64,000 bases of DNA from Sepioteuthis lessoniana (GCA_963585895.1 OY757939.1:28299206-28363205); one strand, 5' to 3'. Counted from the stretch's first letter, positions 20,893-32,585 are shown. Notes: a model not told the origin generated them from the letters alone. A program made the numbers and translations.

Positions 20893-21825
20893 GCAGATAA
20901 CGAAAGAAAATGAAGAAATCGAAAAAATCAAAAAATACCGTCAAAAACCGTTAGAATTGTGTTCAAATCTTTATGTGTGCATGTGTGTGTGTGTTTGTGT
21001 GGGTTATAGTAGTGTATTATTGTGTGTGGACGTATAAGTGGTGTTTAGTATATGTATGTGTGAAGATACATACGCAGCGCGATAAACATGAGGTTGTTTT
21101 TCGCACTTGGTTCGCCACAAACCCACAAAGTGAATTAGTGACAACCAACACTGTTACAATATATATATATATATATATATAAGTGTTACTAAAAAAACAC
21201 TAATTTTTGAGAGACACGATATTTGACATTTGTAAACTATAAAATGGTAATTAGAATCTATCAATAAATAGAAGCATCAAATCATTAAGGAGTGCTGTTT
21301 CACCGGCACACCAACAACCTCATGAGGCGTCTCGTAGATATTTATTCGAAAGGAAAAGAAAAAATTCAAGAGTAAATAAACATGACTTTATTGCTAAGAC
21401 TTGTAGTATATGTTTTTATTGTTTTCTGAAAACGATAATCATATTGAATAAGAAACTCAACAAAGCGTGTTCAGGTTGTTGAACAGCCATTTATTATCGT
21501 GTCTAACCTGACACAAATTCAATACTTGTTTCCATTTTTATAACACGTATTGTTTGCAGATTAACAAACAAACAAACAAAAACAGATTTTTATGTACTAT
21601 AGTGAATCAATAAGTTCGCCTACAGAGTTTTTGAATTTTGATCTAACATATATATATATATATATATATATATAGGGAGGCGAGAGAAAAAGTGAGAGAA
21701 AATCAATAGATACCCAGTCAAACACGCAGTTAGTAGCTGTATTTGATCTGAACTTTGATCTGAATAGTTTTACTCAATAATTTCCAATCTAAGTGGATTA
21801 GTATTCACTATCTAACGATATACTC
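20893..21825. other. Unassigned sequence with TG and TA runs
   Basis: A TG-rich stretch lies at 20973-21000 and TA runs at 21160-21181 and 21650-21675. A reading of CACCAACAACCTCATGAGGC near 21310 was not matched to a family. There is no convincing gene. Confidence 0.4.
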
Positions 21826-21826
21826 A

Positions 21827-22013
21827 GGGGAAACCCCGTGGACAGCGAGTTCGAACCTATGTCGCACTTTTTCGGATGAATACCCTTGGGAAAGGTATGA
21901 ACCTCCTTATCCTTCCTAGCTTTATGTGCAATAGTACTATTATTCTTCACTTATAAAGATGGCTTCAACATTAAATAACCCCGAAGGTTTATTTACCATT
22001 AAACAAAGAAACC
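21827..22013 (+). repeat. SINE family A, head partly lost
   Basis: B-box-like GAGTTCGAACC near 21848, body CCCTTGGGAAAGGTATGAAC, tail AACATTAAATAACC with TTAAACAAAGAAACC. Confidence 0.75.
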
Positions 22014-22128
22014 AATGTACCCAAATATACCAAATATACCAAATATATTCAATGAATGAGGTGAATAACCAATGTACCCAAATATACCAAATATACCAAA
22101 TATATTCAATGAATGAGGTGAATATTGC
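22014..22128. repeat. 57 bp tandem duplication
   Basis: Two copies of a 57 bp unit (AATGTACCCAAATATACC ... GAATGAGGTGAATA) joined directly. Each contains three ACCAAATAT steps. Confidence 0.9.
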
Positions 22129-22462
22129 CTAACAAATTGGCAATTGGAAGCACTGTTGATAGTTGGACTTTCTTCAAGAAAATCATTAGCGATGTGTCTT
22201 TTTATGTCCCAGAAAACTGTCAGCATGACCTTTTTACTGAACACTGCGCCCGAAACATTTTCTTTACTAGAGAGGCGTTGTGTTTCCACGACATTGATGA
22301 GTTGGCAATAGGAAGAACTGTTGATAGTTGCACTTTTTTTAAGGAAAACAATAGTTATGGGTTTTTTTATGTCCCAGAAAACTGTCAGCATGATCTTATT
22401 TACTGACCACTCCACCTGGAAATTTTTCTTTACCAGAGAGTCACTGTGTTTCCACTCCATGG
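22125..22462 (-). pseudogene. Tandemly duplicated mariner fragment
   Basis: Minus strand, one continuous frame. Two tandem copies of about 55 residues each carry MLTVFWDIK...ITI/IANDFL..S.TINS.S.CQ, the block around the first catalytic Asp of SETMAR-like mariners. The WD pair is kept in both. The two copies differ at many positions, so the duplication is not recent, or the copies were separately diverged. No other part of the transposase is present. Confidence 0.75.
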
Positions 22463-22514
22463 ACTGTTTTTTCGATCAGCCTCGTTGTAGAAAACTCACT
22501 TTAGCCTATTCATG

Positions 22515-23050
22515 ATTTTTTGTACTAATACGCTATTTTTCGTATTCATATACATTCTTCTGTAAATTTCATATGGTTTGTATTTCTCAGCCATCAAAAA
22601 TCTAATTAAAACTTGAAGGACTCTGTTTTATTTGCCTCCATTTTGGATAGCTTCAAAACAAATATTGTTGCGAGATTTGAATAATTTTTTCTATAAACCA
22701 CTTCCAAGCATTGCAGATTTTACATTTATGGATAAAAATTCTGAAAAACATCCCCTTAATCATTGAATCACCCTTTCAATTCTTAAAACCTTCTTTCTTG
22801 TACAATCTGAGGAACCTAGATTCACGACGCATGTAACTACTCATTTCATGGAATTTCCTTTCTTGATTTGTGGAGAAACCTTTTCGGGGAAATCTCAATT
22901 GATCATTCTACTTACTGCGATCCACGTAGAGAAAATTTGGCTGTTAAAAGCTACTTAAACGAATACATAAAGTTTCATATACATAGGACATCCTATCACT
23001 GTAATGTATATGGAAATTCATTCTCTAATTATGAATTTCTACAAGCCTTA
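22515..23050. other. Unassigned sequence
   Basis: No recognisable repeat. A frame opening at 22868 runs into the C copy and is not credible as a gene. Confidence 0.4.
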
Positions 23051-23052
23051 TA

Positions 23053-23800
23053 TAGCCCTGTCGGCTGGGGCAGTAGAATACACCGACTGCATCTCTGTAG
23101 AGGGGTAAGACACCTCCCCTCCAACGAGGGTCCTAGATATGATACTATACAATCTGACCATGAGACTCCAGTCCTATGGTTTCAGGATATGCGGATTACC
23201 CCTTCATAGTCATTACTCCCAGATCCACTCTGACCCAGAGTGTTATCACCTGATAGGATCCTATATATGGGTTAAATAGAACTGTTCGGCCATTGCAACT
23301 ATAAGAAAACAAAAGACCTATGTTAAATTTAATCGTTAGAGGTAAAACTCTGTTTAAGTGTTTGTAAATAGATGTCTATCGAATCGAATTATATGGGATA
23401 CATAGCAATACTTCAACTGTGTGCAAACGAATGAGAAATTTTAAAGAATAAGTATTAAAGTTAAATTGCAATACTTGAATCTCTATAGCAGTGTGCCAAA
23501 TTGAATTATTGGTACTACGCGGGAAAACATTGAACCATTTGACTGCGTACGAATGAATGAATAGTATTGAATAGAATAATAAATGTTAAATAGAAATACT
23601 TGTTGTTACTTCAGTCAGTAAACAAATGATAAATATTGAATAGAATTATTGGTGTTAAATATCAGTAACTGAAACAATTTAACTGTGTAGAAACAATAGC
23701 AATACTACGCAGTGTGAAAATAAATAAGTTCTAACTCGTTTAAAAATGAAATTACCAACAATCTAATCACTTGCAAATTATATATATATATAACTTGCAA
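23053..23800 (+). repeat. Family C, long copy with second body type
   Basis: Head CCCTGTCGGCTGGGGCAGTA and middle are well kept up to 23290. The body then shifts to units with TTGAATAGAATTATTGGTG, ACTTGAAACAATTTAACTG and CTCGTTTAAAAATGAAATTA. A TA run is at 23780. The tail is not seen. Confidence 0.7.
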
Positions 23801-24124
23801 ATTAAGAGGTGCAAACGATTGTATATGTATATTCATATTTAAGATTGGTAGGTCCATGAAGTGATTTGTATTTTTGGAATTTATTCATTTATTTATTTTC
23901 TTCTTACATTCGTGTATGTTTCCAGCTTGTTACTTTCATCAGAAAACATATATGGCTCAAGGCCTGGTAATGGGGTACTTAATGAGACTTGAACTCACTC
24001 GTTTTTGCAGTTTGAATGATTTTCAGTTGGTTATGGGTTTATATAGAGGATTTTCTCTATTTTTCTTTGAGTGTGTTTACCTTAGTCTACTTTTTCCCCT
24101 CTTTGATATTTGGTATGTTTTTGT

Positions 24125-24275
24125 CGTTGTGTGTGTGTATGTGTGTGTGTGTGGGTGTACGTGTGTGTGTGTGTGTGTGTGTTGGAGTTGTTTTGGATTT
24201 CTATAACAGTTATTTTTCCTCTGTGTGTGGGGGGGGTGGGGGGTGTCTTGGGGAATTTTGTGCGTGTGTGTATGT
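24125..24275. repeat. GT-rich microsatellite tract
   Basis: Imperfect GT repeats with a G-rich island GGGGGGGTGGGGGG at 24230. Open frames here are low complexity. Confidence 0.9.
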
Positions 24276-24357
24276 GTGGTAGTTTGGTTTTAAATTTACT
24301 GGTAACTTTTTTTCCTAATGTCGGTGTATATATATACACATATCTATGTATGTCTAT

Positions 24358-24690
24358 ATATATTGAACAAGTCCTGGCAGCAACACCCCACAAAGCACCA
24401 ACTATACGGTCACCAACCACCTATCACGAAAACTATCCAAGCTAGACGAACTAGACATGCCAGACACTGCTGGAGAAGCAAGGACGAGCTCGTAATTGAT
24501 GTACTCCTGTGGACCCCCGCATATGGCCAATCTAATGCAGGACGAACAGCCTGAACATACATACAGCAGCTATGTTATGATACGGGATGTAACCCTGAAG
24601 ACCTGCCAAAGGCGATGAATGATAGGTAGACGTGGAGAGAGAAGGTCAGGGATATCCGTGCTAGCCGCGCGACATGATGATGATATATAT
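24358..24690 (+). pseudogene. LINE G C-terminal remnant
   Basis: Frame from 24360: LNKSWQQHPTKHQLYGHQPPITKTIQARRTRHARHCWRSKDELVIDVLLWTPAYGQSNAGRTA, then stop. The rest (TYIQQLCYDTGCNPEDLPKAMNDR) follows in shifted frame, ending in GATGATGAT. It is 5'-truncated and lies after a TA run. Confidence 0.8.
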
Positions 24691-24980
24691 ATATATTTCA
24701 AGCTTGATGTTTTCGTCAGAGAATATGTCTGGCACAAGGTCTAGGGGTATTCAATGAGACTTGAACTTACTTTGTGTTTGTAGTTTGAATGTTTTTTACT
24801 TCCTTAATGTCTTTTTTAATGAATCCTGGTCCTCTTTTTTAGAGTGTCTTTGTCTTAGCCTATTTTATCACTAATTTTATTTTGATATTTTATACGTTGG
24901 TTGTGTGTGTTGGAGTGGTTTCCAATTTCACTTATAGTTATTATTTCTGTGTGTGTGTGAATGTGTTTCTGGAGATTTTT

Positions 24981-24981
24981 G

Positions 24982-25037
<56 letters not shown>
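24981..25037. repeat. TA-GT compound microsatellite
   Basis: TA run followed by about 16 GT units. Confidence 0.95.
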
Positions 25038-25038
<1 letters not shown>

Positions 25039-25359
25039 ATTTCCATTTGTATGAGTACGATTCATATCTTATTCGACTTTGGTTTAAATTTATCAATAAA
25101 ATTCTTTTCCTTTATTTGAAGAAGCGTGTAGTTGTTGTTTGGTATAATGGCATTATTTTAAATTTACTTTGACTATAATGGTATAGGTGTTTCGAAACAT
25201 TTAATTTTCTGTTTTCTTCTATTTTGATATTACTCCTGTGAAGTGATGTCCTTATATTAAGGGCCTGTGTTGACCCTATGTATATTTCCCTGCATTCGCT
25301 ACATTCAATTGTGTAGATTACGTATATTCATATAAACATGTACGAACAACTGAATGAGG

Positions 25360-25618
25360 TTAAATTGTTAGTGCTCCATAGAAATACTTGAACCCATTTA
25401 AATATGAACAATCAAATAATTAATAGCAAATAGAATTTTTCATGTTGAATTGAAATACTTGAAACCATTTATCTATGCGCTATAAAATGTGCTCAGGCTT
25501 GTTTAAAAATGTTATCAACAAAATGAGTTTACAGATCATATTTGATATATATGTATAAACAGTATTTGGCATTGAATAACCAACATCAGTTGATATGCTA
25601 TAAAACCTAACAATGCGT
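25360..25618 (+). repeat. Family C, body and tail
   Basis: Second body type (TAGAAATACTTGAACCC, CTTGTTTAAAAATG) followed by the tail TTTGGCATTGAATAACC, GTTGATATGCTATAAAACC. Confidence 0.7.
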
Positions 25619-25822
25619 TCCTAATGTGAAGAAACTCTTTTTTCAGTGCAATGTGCGTGGGTATGTGTGCCGTTTAGTATAAGGTCCGACAGAATGATTT
25701 AGATCATACATAAAAAAAGACGATATAATCCAATTTAAAATTCACAAAAACAGTTCCTTTATTTTTCTTTTTTGTTTGTATTGTTATTAATACCTTTTAA
25801 AGATTATATAATCCAAAAACTT

Positions 25823-25942
25823 GCCTTTACGAGCGGTCTACCCTATCTGTGGGATTTAGAATTCACTGACTATCCTCGAACTGAGGGGTAAAACAACACC
25901 AAAAAAGGGAGTGTCCTCGGTATGACATTAAACTGCATACAG
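25823..25942 (+). repeat. Family C head fragment, diverged
   Basis: It has TCTACCCTATCTGTGGGATT, GAATTCACTGACT, GAGGGGTAAAAC and GTGTCCTCGGTATGACATTA. Only the head is left. Confidence 0.55.
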
Positions 25943-26029
25943 ATTTCGAAAGTAAAATTATGAATAGTGCAATAATAAACGACTCTATGATAAAATAAGA
26001 TTAATTTTAATTTAAAAGATAAACAAAAA

Positions 26030-26500
26030 TAAAAAAATAGACAAAACAGTAAATTTACTCAATATGGTCACCATTTTTGTTTTTTCTATTATTGTATAAA
26101 CACGCCTTTGAAACGATTTACATGCCTTCAAAATAAATTCCTCAGACATTTTATTCAATTCATTTTCAATATCAATCTTAAGCAAACCAATATTTCGATG
26201 GTAAGTTGTATTTTTATTTTTTTTTTTTTTTTTTTGGTTTTCTAAAACGGGCGTTTTAGAAAACCAAAAAAAAAATATCTGGGCTTAAATCTTAATTTCT
26301 ATCCTCAGAGTTTTCTCGTTGACTTTCATTTCATTAGCGTCCTTTCTTATTGATGTTGTGAGGCCCTTCTTAATCGCCGTAGCGAGAGCAGTTAAAAAGC
26401 CTCCCTTTCGTTTTTTGTTCGATCCTCCATTACCCTTTCTCTTAAAAGCTCTTTTTCTGGAAAATTTTTTCTTCACTTTGTATACGGTAGACAAAGAAAC
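26030..26500 (-). pseudogene. Internally deleted Tc1/mariner-type transposon
   Basis: The minus strand at 26494-26285 encodes STVYKVKKKFSRKRAFKRKGNGGSNKKRKGGFLTALATAIKK...IRKDANEMKVNEKTLRIEIK, an N-terminal helix-turn-helix DNA-binding region. At 26200-26040 it encodes NIGLLKIDIENELNKMSEEFILKACKSFQRRVYTIIEK, the C-terminal end of the same kind of transposase. The whole catalytic core is missing. A perfect hairpin lies at the junction. The family identification is from recall of similar N- and C-terminal motifs. Confidence 0.7.
26227..26276. repeat. Perfect hairpin, TTGGTTTTCTAAAACG arms
   Basis: TTGGTTTTCTAAAACG at 26234-26249 pairs with CGTTTTAGAAAACCAA at 26252-26267 across a GG loop, extended by a T run on the left and an A run on the right. 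It lies where the transposase core was lost. It looks like a bacterial terminator, but the context is eukaryotic. Confidence 0.85.
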
Positions 26501-26711
26501 TTTGGCTTGGTTCCTGCGTTAAGTAAACCTTAAATTCTTTGTTGTTTCTTTTCAAGGTCACTCATATTAGCCTGAATTTTAATCTATAAAGAGTGGTTAA
26601 ATGATAGAGCTTATCATGAAAATTTACATTTATCGCGTCTTTTTCAAAAATTGAACTAATTAGACGAAAAAATAAGGGTTTAAAAATTATTCCATATTTT
26701 GCTTCCGCACC

Positions 26712-26860
26712 ATGTATAATGGTGAGGCTCTGGGTCTGAAACTCTGGAGAACGTGAAGTATCCCTTCATTGCCATTCACGCTCACTCGAAATTTTTGAAG
26801 TGATAATAGAACCAGTAAGGGCCCTATCTATAAGTCAAATAGATCGGTTTAAAAATTCAG
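26712..26860 (+). repeat. Family C middle fragment
   Basis: It contains ATAATGGTGAGGCTC, ATCCCTTCATTGCCATTCAC and GGGCCCTATCTATAAGTC. Confidence 0.6.
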
Positions 26861-26990
26861 TTTCGTTTGATTCTTTATTTAATGGCATAACAATGTGTTT
26901 GGGTTATTTAACGCTAAATCATCCTTGTGGATAGAAGTGACCCTATTTAACTGGGGGGATAAGGGGTTCATACTTTTCCCAAGGTTATCT
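26861..26990 (-). repeat. SINE family A, 5'-truncated
   Basis: Reverse orientation: tail TTTAATGGCATAACA, GGGTTATTTAACGC, then body AACTGGGGGGATAAGGGG and TTTTCCCAAGG. The head is missing. Confidence 0.7.
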
Positions 26991-26999
26991 AAAATATTA

Positions 27000-27460
27000 T
27001 TCGTTTTAGATTGGAATTCTCCTTACCAAACAACTATGAATTGTATTCAGAATAGGTACTTATTTATCCGTGCCTCCCATCAAGCAAGATTTGACACAAG
27101 GTTTTTTTACAGTGGGGAATTAGGGGAAGGGAAGCTCGAGCACGAGTCGAAAATCGTGCTCTGCTGAACAATGCTAGACATAGGATCACCAGATGCAATA
27201 TGAACTCTACTAGCCTTTGCTAAGTCATCTGACACGTATGCCAGGTGACCTTGCTAGTCATGGATTCACCCGACACTGAAGTTCAGGGTAATCTGAATCT
27301 ATGCTTGTCATTGATACTTCACTCAGCAAGTATGCCAAGCGGGCCTAGCGAGGCTGGATACCCTCGTAGCGAGCTCCAGGGCCGGGTAAGTAATTGTTTA
27401 CTAAGGATAATTATTGTTTACTTGAAACTATATAACTACGTGCAAAGAAATTTCTATTAT
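27000..27460. other. Unassigned, less AT-rich segment
   Basis: A segment at 27110-27390 has mixed composition and AGCGAGCTCC and GCGAGGCTGG blocks, unlike its surroundings. No open frame or known repeat could be matched. Confidence 0.3.
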
Positions 27461-28039
27461 TAAATAGAAATAAATACTTGAAACCATAAAATTATTACTA
27501 TTATATAGGAATACTTGATATCATTTAATTGTGTGAAAAAGTCTAAAGAAACAACTACACAAATATGTAAATATAAACGTATGATGAATTGAATTCTATA
27601 ACCTCTTATAGATTCATGACGAAAAATCTTTTTATTCATCAGTTGTCTGTGGCCTACTTTTAAGGATCTGAGTTTTTGGTTTTCTTCCGAAGGAAAGATC
27701 ACCAGAGGATATATCGGATGTATGAATAACTTTTTTCAAAGTATTAAAAGGTTTGATTTATTAAACGTCAATACAGGATTTAACACTTGTAAATTCCTAA
27801 ATGATAGGTCAATTTTCCCTAGTTAATATACAGTTTTCGGAATTTACAGACTGTCACTACTTACTTGCACATAACCTCAAAATGAAAGGATGCCATTGTG
27901 TTATATACTCATGATGAGTGGAGGAACCATAACACTTGGTTATAAAAATATAACTCTCTTTACTCTTCTTGATGTCAAAACTTCTGTGGTGTGAGAGAGA
28001 GAGACAGATGAACCGAGAGAGGCGAATGGGGACTACCAC

Positions 28040-28373
28040 ATTGACCCATAACTTCTTCTCTCGATCATACTACGCTGTGTTATGTTCAAGGCCCTACATA
28101 GCATTTCTTCTGCTTCTCGACCGAGTGGTACTGAACCAAACTCCCCCTATAGGCCGTTCTTTAGGACGCTGTCTTTTAGGCGCGCTCTCGAGACCGAAAG
28201 ATGAGCATAACTAAAGACTCCCTCAGACAGACTGCCCGTATCTCACGTGGGCATCTGCATATATCATTTCATAACACCGACACATTTATGTTCCCACGTG
28301 ACTGGTTTCACTTATTTTTACCGGTGCGTCCTGTGCAGAGAATCTCCGATTGATGGCTCGGTTATGGGTCAAT
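28040..28373. mobile_element. MITE-like element with 13 bp TIRs
   Basis: ATTGACCCATAAC at 28040-28052 is the exact reverse complement of GTTATGGGTCAAT at 28361-28373. The 334 bp between has no coding capacity and is richer in GC than its flanks. A target duplication was not clear. Confidence 0.45.
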
Positions 28374-28374
28374 A

Positions 28375-29125
28375 CACAACAACTGACTAGGTATTTTATA
28401 GTAAATAGAAGCCTTATTTTTCCCAGAATTCAACATCAAATTGCTATGTATTTCAGATAACAAGCATTTTATGACTTATACCGAGAAACAATCAAAGAAA
28501 AAGTCCGTAACGATTGCTAATGTTTGTAATGCCTGGTACACACTTTATTAATATGAGCAACATGTAAATGAAGTCTGCTTACAGTTCTAATTCCAGACTG
28601 TTCATCTGGATTTGTTCAAGATCATTAACCATTTTTTTAGTTTCTCTAGCTTTATTTTAAAACTATTTCACAAGTTCTTTTAAATCAAAAAATTCCTGGT
28701 ATTAAAAAGACTTCTGTATTTTTTAATATGTTTCCTCAAAAATTTTAGAGACAAGAGTTTCGAATTTATTTTCACTTTTTTAATAAACATTCATTTTCAC
28801 GATGCAATGGATTAAGTGAAAATATTCATAACAATTTTTTACTCGTGAGGTTACCTTGTGAAAATTGAAATTTTCGTCCTGATTTTCATTTCCTGTATAA
28901 AACAAATTATATCTTTGAGTTCGTTTAACTTTCTTTTATTGTTTTATTTTTTTGAAAATTTAAAACTTGAATAATCTCTGCACTGAAATATTTGGGTAAG
29001 TCAAAAGTTTTGCAATATTCAAACTACCAAGATGTATCATTTCTTTTTTCTCATTTTCCCTGATGATTTTTGGCAATTTATATTTCCATATTATATCATT
29101 AATTTGATATCGCTTGTCTAATTGT
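28375..29125. other. Unassigned T-rich sequence
   Basis: No repeat or open frame supported. Confidence 0.4.
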
Positions 29126-29127
29126 TG

Positions 29128-29282
29128 CATACCCTTGGGAAAGGTATAAACCCCCTTATCCTCCCAGCAATGGGTTAAATAGTACCACCATTACTGTTCT
29201 TCTAGGAGAATGGCTTTGGCATTAAATAACCTACAAAGGTTGATATGCCATTAAACAAAGAAACCAATCAAACCAAACCAAC
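29128..29282 (+). repeat. SINE family A, 5'-truncated
   Basis: It begins in the body at CCCTTGGGAAAGGTATAAAC and runs to a well-kept tail: TTTGGCATTAAATAACC, GGTTGATATGCCATTAAAC, AAACC-type end. This is the clearest A tail in the window. Confidence 0.85.
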
Positions 29283-29459
29283 GTAATTGTTACTAAATGT
29301 TTATTTTTCAATTTCATATATAACATATAAGCATTGTTTATTCTTTATTTTACACTTTTGATAATGAGTTGAGAAAAAATTGCTATTAGAGTTATTTTAC
29401 GCTAAGAGTGGAAAAAAGGACTGAGTGCAATGGCAGCGGCATAAGAAATTAATGATGTG

Positions 29460-29830
29460 AAAGGCCCAGCAAATGTCAATAAATGTCTGCCACAAAACTG
29501 GTTCAGACATTTCAAGTAAGGTAACACCAGCCTTGAGAACAAATCAGAGTCAGAGAGACTTGTTGTGGAAGACGAGGCCTTACTTGAAATGGTTGAACCA
29601 CAACAACAACCAAGCACAATTATTATCAGCAGAACTCGGTCCTTCACAAACCACTATCAATTGATAACTCCCTAAGCTTGGCTTTGTTAATAGATGCTGA
29701 AACACTTGAAATGGTTGAACAACAACCAAGTACAAGTACAACCACTTGAGATTGTCAGCAGAACTTGGTCCTTTGCAAACCACTATCAATTGACAACTCC
29801 CTAAGCTTGGCTTTGTGAACAGACACCAAA
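29460..29830 (+). pseudogene. Mariner DNA-binding domain with tandem duplication
   Basis: It reads NWFRHFK at 29497, EDEALLEMVE at 29565-29594 and LSAELGPSQTTIN at 29625-29662, the helix-turn-helix N-terminus of a SETMAR-like mariner. A stretch of about 115 bp starting CTTGAAATGGTTGAAC is repeated (29584 and 29706 onward), so the second motif block appears twice. Stops and shifts are present. Confidence 0.75.
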
Positions 29831-29852
29831 ATACTTTAAATACAAGTAAGTA

Positions 29853-30106
29853 AGTAAAGTTGGTGACCATAGTCGAGGGCGACCAGATGGCTTCTTTTTC
29901 AATAGCTACTACGCCGAGGCTTAGGGGAAGGCACATCTCCTTTCCCTGGATTGTTCTACTTTACCCTTGATACGTACTTTATATTGTTGAGTGTTAAGCA
30001 AGGCGGTATCAAGTACCATTTTAAAGTCTTTGGTATGACGCGACCAGGGATTGAACCCAGGTCTTCCGGACCATTGGCGAACACACTACCCACTCGGCCA
30101 ATACAA
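29853..30106 (-). repeat. SINE family B, near full length
   Basis: Reverse orientation. B-box-like CCAGGGATTGAACCCAGGTC on the plus strand near 30045, tRNA-like ATTGGCCGAGTGGGTAGTGT complement at the right end, and 3' end at the left preceded by TAAG repeats. Confidence 0.85.
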
Positions 30107-30574
30107 ATACAAAAAAGCTTGAAATATTGCAAAACCTTTGACTCATTCAAGTACTTGACAGTTTTCAAATTTAAAAGAAAAAATAGATATACAAATAATA
30201 ACAAAATCTAAGAAATTTAAAGCTAGTTTACGTTTCTCTTCGTGCTAATGCCCTAGGGAAAGACATGAATCAATCTCTTTTTCTCCAGCTAGAAGTAAAT
30301 ATTAGAACAGATTGGGTTCTCTTGCTTTGATTAGGCAATCAGTCTAGAAGGAAAACTCGGAATTCAAACCAACTATGCTTCACTTAAAAATTGACCTTGT
30401 GTCACATCCTGCCCATGGCGCCCAGAGGGAAATGTATACTTAAAGACTTTTATAAAAAGCCAGATATTGTTAGTGTTAGATAAAGATATATAATTTAAAA
30501 ACGTACAAGACAAATTATATAAAACCTAAAATCAAAATTGTAAAAAACAAATTAAAGATTTTAAAATAAAAATC

Positions 30575-30880
30575 AACAATGTTTTATTGCAAATTTTTAA
30601 TGATTCATTATAAACTTTTTAGAATTTGTTACAAATTTTTAATGGTTTATTGCAAATTTTTAATGGTTTATTATAAACTTTTTGATAATTTATTACGAAT
30701 TTTTATGGGTTTATTGCAAACTCTTAACGGTTTATTACAATTTTTTAAATAATCTATCACCAATTTTTTATGATGTATTAATTATTTATTAGAGATTTTT
30801 AATGATTTATTACAATTTTTTGACGATTTCTTGCTAGTTTTTAACTATTCATCACAAATATTTAGTGATTTATTAATTTC
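30575..30880. repeat. AT-rich minisatellite
   Basis: About ten loose units with TTTTTAATGGTTTATTGCAAA as the common core. Spacing is roughly 28-32 bp. Confidence 0.8.
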
Positions 30881-30892
30881 AAACAGATATAT

Positions 30893-31050
30893 TTGATCTA
30901 TAGATTGAACCCTAATAGACACTACCACTCCAGGTCAGGGTGGACCTGGGAGTACCGGCGATGGATGACTCCACATTCTGCAACAATCCAGAAGCAGTCT
31001 AATATGATAAACAGGGCATTTTGAAGCGAGGGGTCTCACCTTTCTGCTTA
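30893..31050 (-). repeat. Family C middle fragment
   Basis: Reverse orientation: GATCTATAGATTGAACCCTA, CACTCCAGGTCAGGGTGGAC, then a degraded CCACATTCTGCAACAATCC. Confidence 0.6.
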
Positions 31051-31329
31051 TTCTAAGGCACATCGACAGTTTCGTAGATTTAATCGTCAACATATTTTTC
31101 GGTCTTCTGGTTGGTTCTTTATTTGGGCCCCAACCGGTGCGACAGACGGGGCTGGTATTCAATTCTGGTGCCATTGACATCAATAAGTCTTTAAGATAAC
31201 TCTTAACCATAAAACATGCTTTCTTGAAGCTTTGGATTATTACTTCGTAGTTTTGATTTCAACGCTTCGGATGCTAAACAATGCCTCCAGGAAATATTCC
31301 TTCACATGAAGAAACCTTCTCACACACAC

Positions 31330-31502
31330 GTTTCCATGTAATTCTTTGCAAGAAAGAAAGAAATCTAAAAAAGAATTATAAGGGAAGAAAGGAAAGAAAA
31401 TTAAAGATATAAAGTCTATGGAAAGAAAGAAAGAAAGAAAGAAAGTTGGGTGGATTTTATGGCATATCAACCCTTGTAGGTTATTTAACGCCAAATTCTG
31501 TC

Positions 31503-31535
<33 letters not shown>

Positions 31536-31760
31536 TCAACCAAAGATTTCTAAACGAATACTTATGTAGCCAAAATTTTCTATGAGCAGGATTTCATTTC
31601 TTTGCACAAGATTAACCAGTTTTAATAAGTCATATTCAAAGAAAGAGAGAAAGAAAGAACAGGCAAACCAACAAAAAAGAAAGCTACAAACTTTAAAAGA
31701 AAAAGAAAAAGAGAAAGAAAAAAGAATGAAAGAAAGAATATGGATACAATGCTAAGAAAG
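31330..31760. repeat. Purine-rich AAAG tract with family C tail
   Basis: AAAG/GAAA repeats are strongest at 31419-31444. A family C tail in reverse orientation (TTATGGCATATCAACCC, TTATTTAACGCCAAATTC) sits at 31451-31500, followed by a TA/TG run to 31535. Confidence 0.75.
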
Positions 31761-32132
31761 AAAGAAAAAATTCAAATGAACAACTTTTCCCACAACCGCG
31801 TTTCCATATAAATCTTTTTTCCTAACAACATATTGATAAATGTTGAAGAATAACATTCTGGAAATTTCCACCGATAAACGATTTGATTGTAATTGGATAT
31901 CTTTGGAGAACAAGAAACCTCAGCGGAGAAAAAAAGAAGTCATTTTAATGGAAAGTTTATAAGAGATACGTGTTCCGGTAAAAATGTTTTTGGACGAGAG
32001 TTGCTTTCCGTGCAAAGAATTGAACACATCTGTTAAGAAAGGCGTTTACTGAAAAAAAAAAAAAAAATGAGGGAAAAGAAAAAAAGGGAAAGATTTTCCA
32101 TGACAAAAAATTGTTCACTCTATAATAATCAG

Positions 32133-32367
32133 AGAGGGTGTCCTCGGAGCGTCGATGCAACGTGCTGAACTGTGACATCGTAATAAGTGAGTTCGAACTC
32201 AAGTAACGCTATAACGTTCACTTTCGGTCTAATAGCCCTGGTAAAAGCTTCGAAATTTATTTCTAACTTCCTAGCTAATAGTTATACTACTGTTCTTTTG
32301 CGGGGATGGGTTTGGCTTTAAATAACCCGCGAAGTTTGCTATGCTATTCGACAAAGAAACGAAACTT
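32133..32367 (+). repeat. SINE family A, near full length
   Basis: tRNA-like head with GTGTCCTCGG and B-box-like GAGTTCGAACTC near 32189. Body and tail (TTTGGCTTTAAATAACC, GACAAAGAAACG) are diverged. Confidence 0.75.
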
Positions 32368-32503
32368 GAAGCAACAGCCGTCAATCGTTAAAACAAAGCA
32401 TTTATCATTCGTTTTTAATTTGATATAAATAAAACTTTAGCTCTGTCCCAAGAACATCGATCACTTTATAAGTATTGTTAGTACTTACAAACAAAATTAT
32501 ATT

Positions 32504-32504
32504 A

Positions 32505-32541
<37 letters not shown>

Positions 32542-32585
32542 GTGTATATATATTTATGGGTATATCTATGTGTGTGTGTTTGTAA
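32504..32585. repeat. TCTG-TC-TG compound microsatellite
   Basis: TCTG repeats, then TC, then TATA/TGTG. Confidence 0.9.

Noticed and set aside
22868..23209. 113-codon frame as a host gene
   Set aside because: Its second half is the family C head and middle, and the first half has no recognisable motif.
26227..26276. Rho-independent terminator
   Set aside because: The hairpin plus T run looks like one, but all other evidence points to an animal genome.
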